In this document: piece by piece, positions 63,183 through 64,000 of the stretch
How positions within the stretch are numbered: position 1 is the stretch's first letter
Layout of the letters: the number at the start of each line of letters is the position of its first letter
Assembly: GCF_036172515.1 (NCBI RefSeq)
Contig: NZ_JAXKVW010000005.1
Coordinates: 62,001-126,000, forward strand
Source of the DNA: Flexistipes sp.
GTDB taxonomy: Bacteria > Chrysiogenota > Deferribacteres > Deferribacterales > Flexistipitaceae
Direction: 5' to 3'
DNA: 64,000 nt
Notes under the pieces: model-generated
The model's input: the letters and a program-made list of their open reading frames with translations, nothing else
Database searches by the model: none
What the model was told of the DNA's origin: nothing
Program-made: the position numbers and the translations under genes

Positions 63183-64000
63183 GTGAAAAGATATTTCTTT
63201 CAGTTTTTTCTGCTTACAGGTGTAACATTTTTTTTTACAATTTCATGCGCTCCGCCAAAACTTGATCCGCTGTCCATGCAGATTAAACAGGAAGATCAGG
63301 AGCAGGTTGTAATCCCTGATGCCTGTAAATCCCAGTATAAAAGTAAAATCTACAGAGTAGCAGTTGTTCCATTTCTTAATAATACAATATATGGTGAAAT
63401 GACAGTCCGGAACTCACAGATCGAGGGGCGGGCAGATATCAATCGCAGACAGGCAGGAGCTGCGGGAGTCATTGTCGGGCCGGGGGCTGCCGGTTTAGGT
63501 TATGCCGGAGCCAGCAGAACACATATTAAATATTCCGGCAATGTTAATACATTTATGCGTCAAATAGCCCCTAAGATAGGTGAATTTGCCCAGTCTGCAG
63601 TTGAGAATACAATTGTAAATCTCGGCGGCGTAGATGTGTTTACAAGGTCACAGATGCAGAATGTACTTGATGAACAGAATTTTCAAATGAATCTTGCGGA
63701 TCAGAATACTGTCGTAAAATTTGGGAAACTGGCAGGAGTGGATTATATAATTTCCGGCAGCGTAGATTATATAAATGCAAGATATATCCCCCAAACAAAA
63801 TTTAAAGACACGGGCAATGCATGGTTAAACCTCACCCAAGCAGTGGCAAAATCAATGACGGAAGGCTGGAATGTTACAACAGAAATGACAATTCAACTGA
63901 TAGATGTTGCAACAGGACAGGTTCTTGTTTCCAAAAAGGTCAGAGGAAGAGAACTTGGCGGTATTCAGCCGGCATTTAATCCTGAATTAATTATTTCTGC
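63183..64000 (+). CDS. CsgG-like lipoprotein (3' end outside window)
   Basis: A GTG start at 63183 follows GAGGGAA. The signal peptide ends in a lipobox, TISC, at residue 22. The mature part has the CsgG/curli-assembly-type pattern: VAVVPFLNNTIYGEM, VDVFTRSQMQNVLDEQNF, KLAGVDYIISGSV and QLIDVATGQVLVSKKV. Proteins of this family anchor in the outer membrane; some are secretion channels. A glycine-rich insertion (AAGVIVGPGAAGLGYAGA) is unusual. It is open to the window edge. Confidence 0.75.
   Translation, partial: MKRYFFQFFLLTGVTFFFTISCAPPKLDPLSMQIKQEDQEQVVIPDACKSQYKSKIYRVAVVPFLNNTIYGEMTVRNSQIEGRADINRRQAGAAGVIVGPGAAGLGYAGASRTHIKYSGNVNTFMRQIAPKIGEFAQSAVENTIVNLGGVDVFTRSQMQNVLDEQNFQMNLADQNTVVKFGKLAGVDYIISGSVDYINARYIPQTKFKDTGNAWLNLTQAVAKSMTEGWNVTTEMTIQLIDVATGQVLVSKKVRGRELGGIQPAFNPELIIS

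Overview
The window is AT-rich bacterial chromosome with short intergenic gaps, Shine-Dalgarno starts of the AGGAG type, and a gene set typical of an anaerobic or microaerophilic Gram-negative: periplasmic HtrA and PpiD, outer-membrane-type lipoproteins, IspG, PdxA, large PAS/GGDEF signalling proteins and a sigma-54 activator. Protein style and gene content suggest a Deferribacterota-like lineage (Flexistipes/Deferribacter group). That placement is inference; no rRNA gene is present to test it.

Layout. 0-9 kb: 3' end of an HtrA protease, a nitronate monooxygenase family protein, a STAS regulator next to a GH13 sugar phosphorylase, tsf-rpsB, ispG, and tRNAs Ala, Asn, Ser(UGA) and Ser(GCU). 9-15.2 kb: two diguanylate cyclases, an exported dienelactone hydrolase, DUF805, a CNNM/CBS/CorC protein and a flavin oxidoreductase. 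15.5-25.4 kb: after a decayed IS256-type transposase, a catabolic unit made of a DUF1028 protein, a divergent sigma-54 activator, and a good -24/-12 promoter driving an oligopeptide-type ABC importer (with a fused permease-ATPase subunit) and a carbamoylase-family amidase. 25.4-29.7 kb: a possible structured RNA, then a periplasmic binding protein translationally coupled to a three-PAS sensor kinase. 29.7-32.1 kb: a LOG-type phosphoribohydrolase, a lipoprotein and a small orphan between two long inverted repeats. 32-39.3 kb: the DUF294/CBS protein, DUF485 and acetate symporter group, a DnaQ-like exonuclease, rsmA, pdxA, tRNA-Pro and YjbQ. 39.8-46.3 kb: a 6.5-kb island integrated at the 3' end of a tRNA-Leu, with perfect 21-bp att repeats, integrase, excisionase-like gene, a second recombinase pair, and a Vsr/cytosine methyltransferase/restriction endonuclease operon. 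46.3-64 kb: housekeeping genes including recJ, glpK, HU, lysA, a UspA protein, a CoA-disulfide-reductase-like enzyme, RluA-like, lrgAB, ppiD, the 4.5S RNA, slipin, yicC-gmk-rpoZ-coaBC, a family-4 uracil-DNA glycosylase and a CsgG-like lipoprotein that runs off the edge.

How it fits together. The 15.9-25.4 kb block reads as a regulated uptake and hydrolysis route for peptide-like or ureido (N-carbamoyl) compounds. The island at 39.8-46.3 kb is the clearest mobile system; its endonuclease is not one I can classify. Traces of related integrase sequence also lie beside tRNA-Ser(GCU) and beyond the island's right end, suggesting repeated visits by this element family. The gaps carry several dispersed repeat types, including short tandem arrays whose unit sequence differs but whose period is repeatedly 7 nt.
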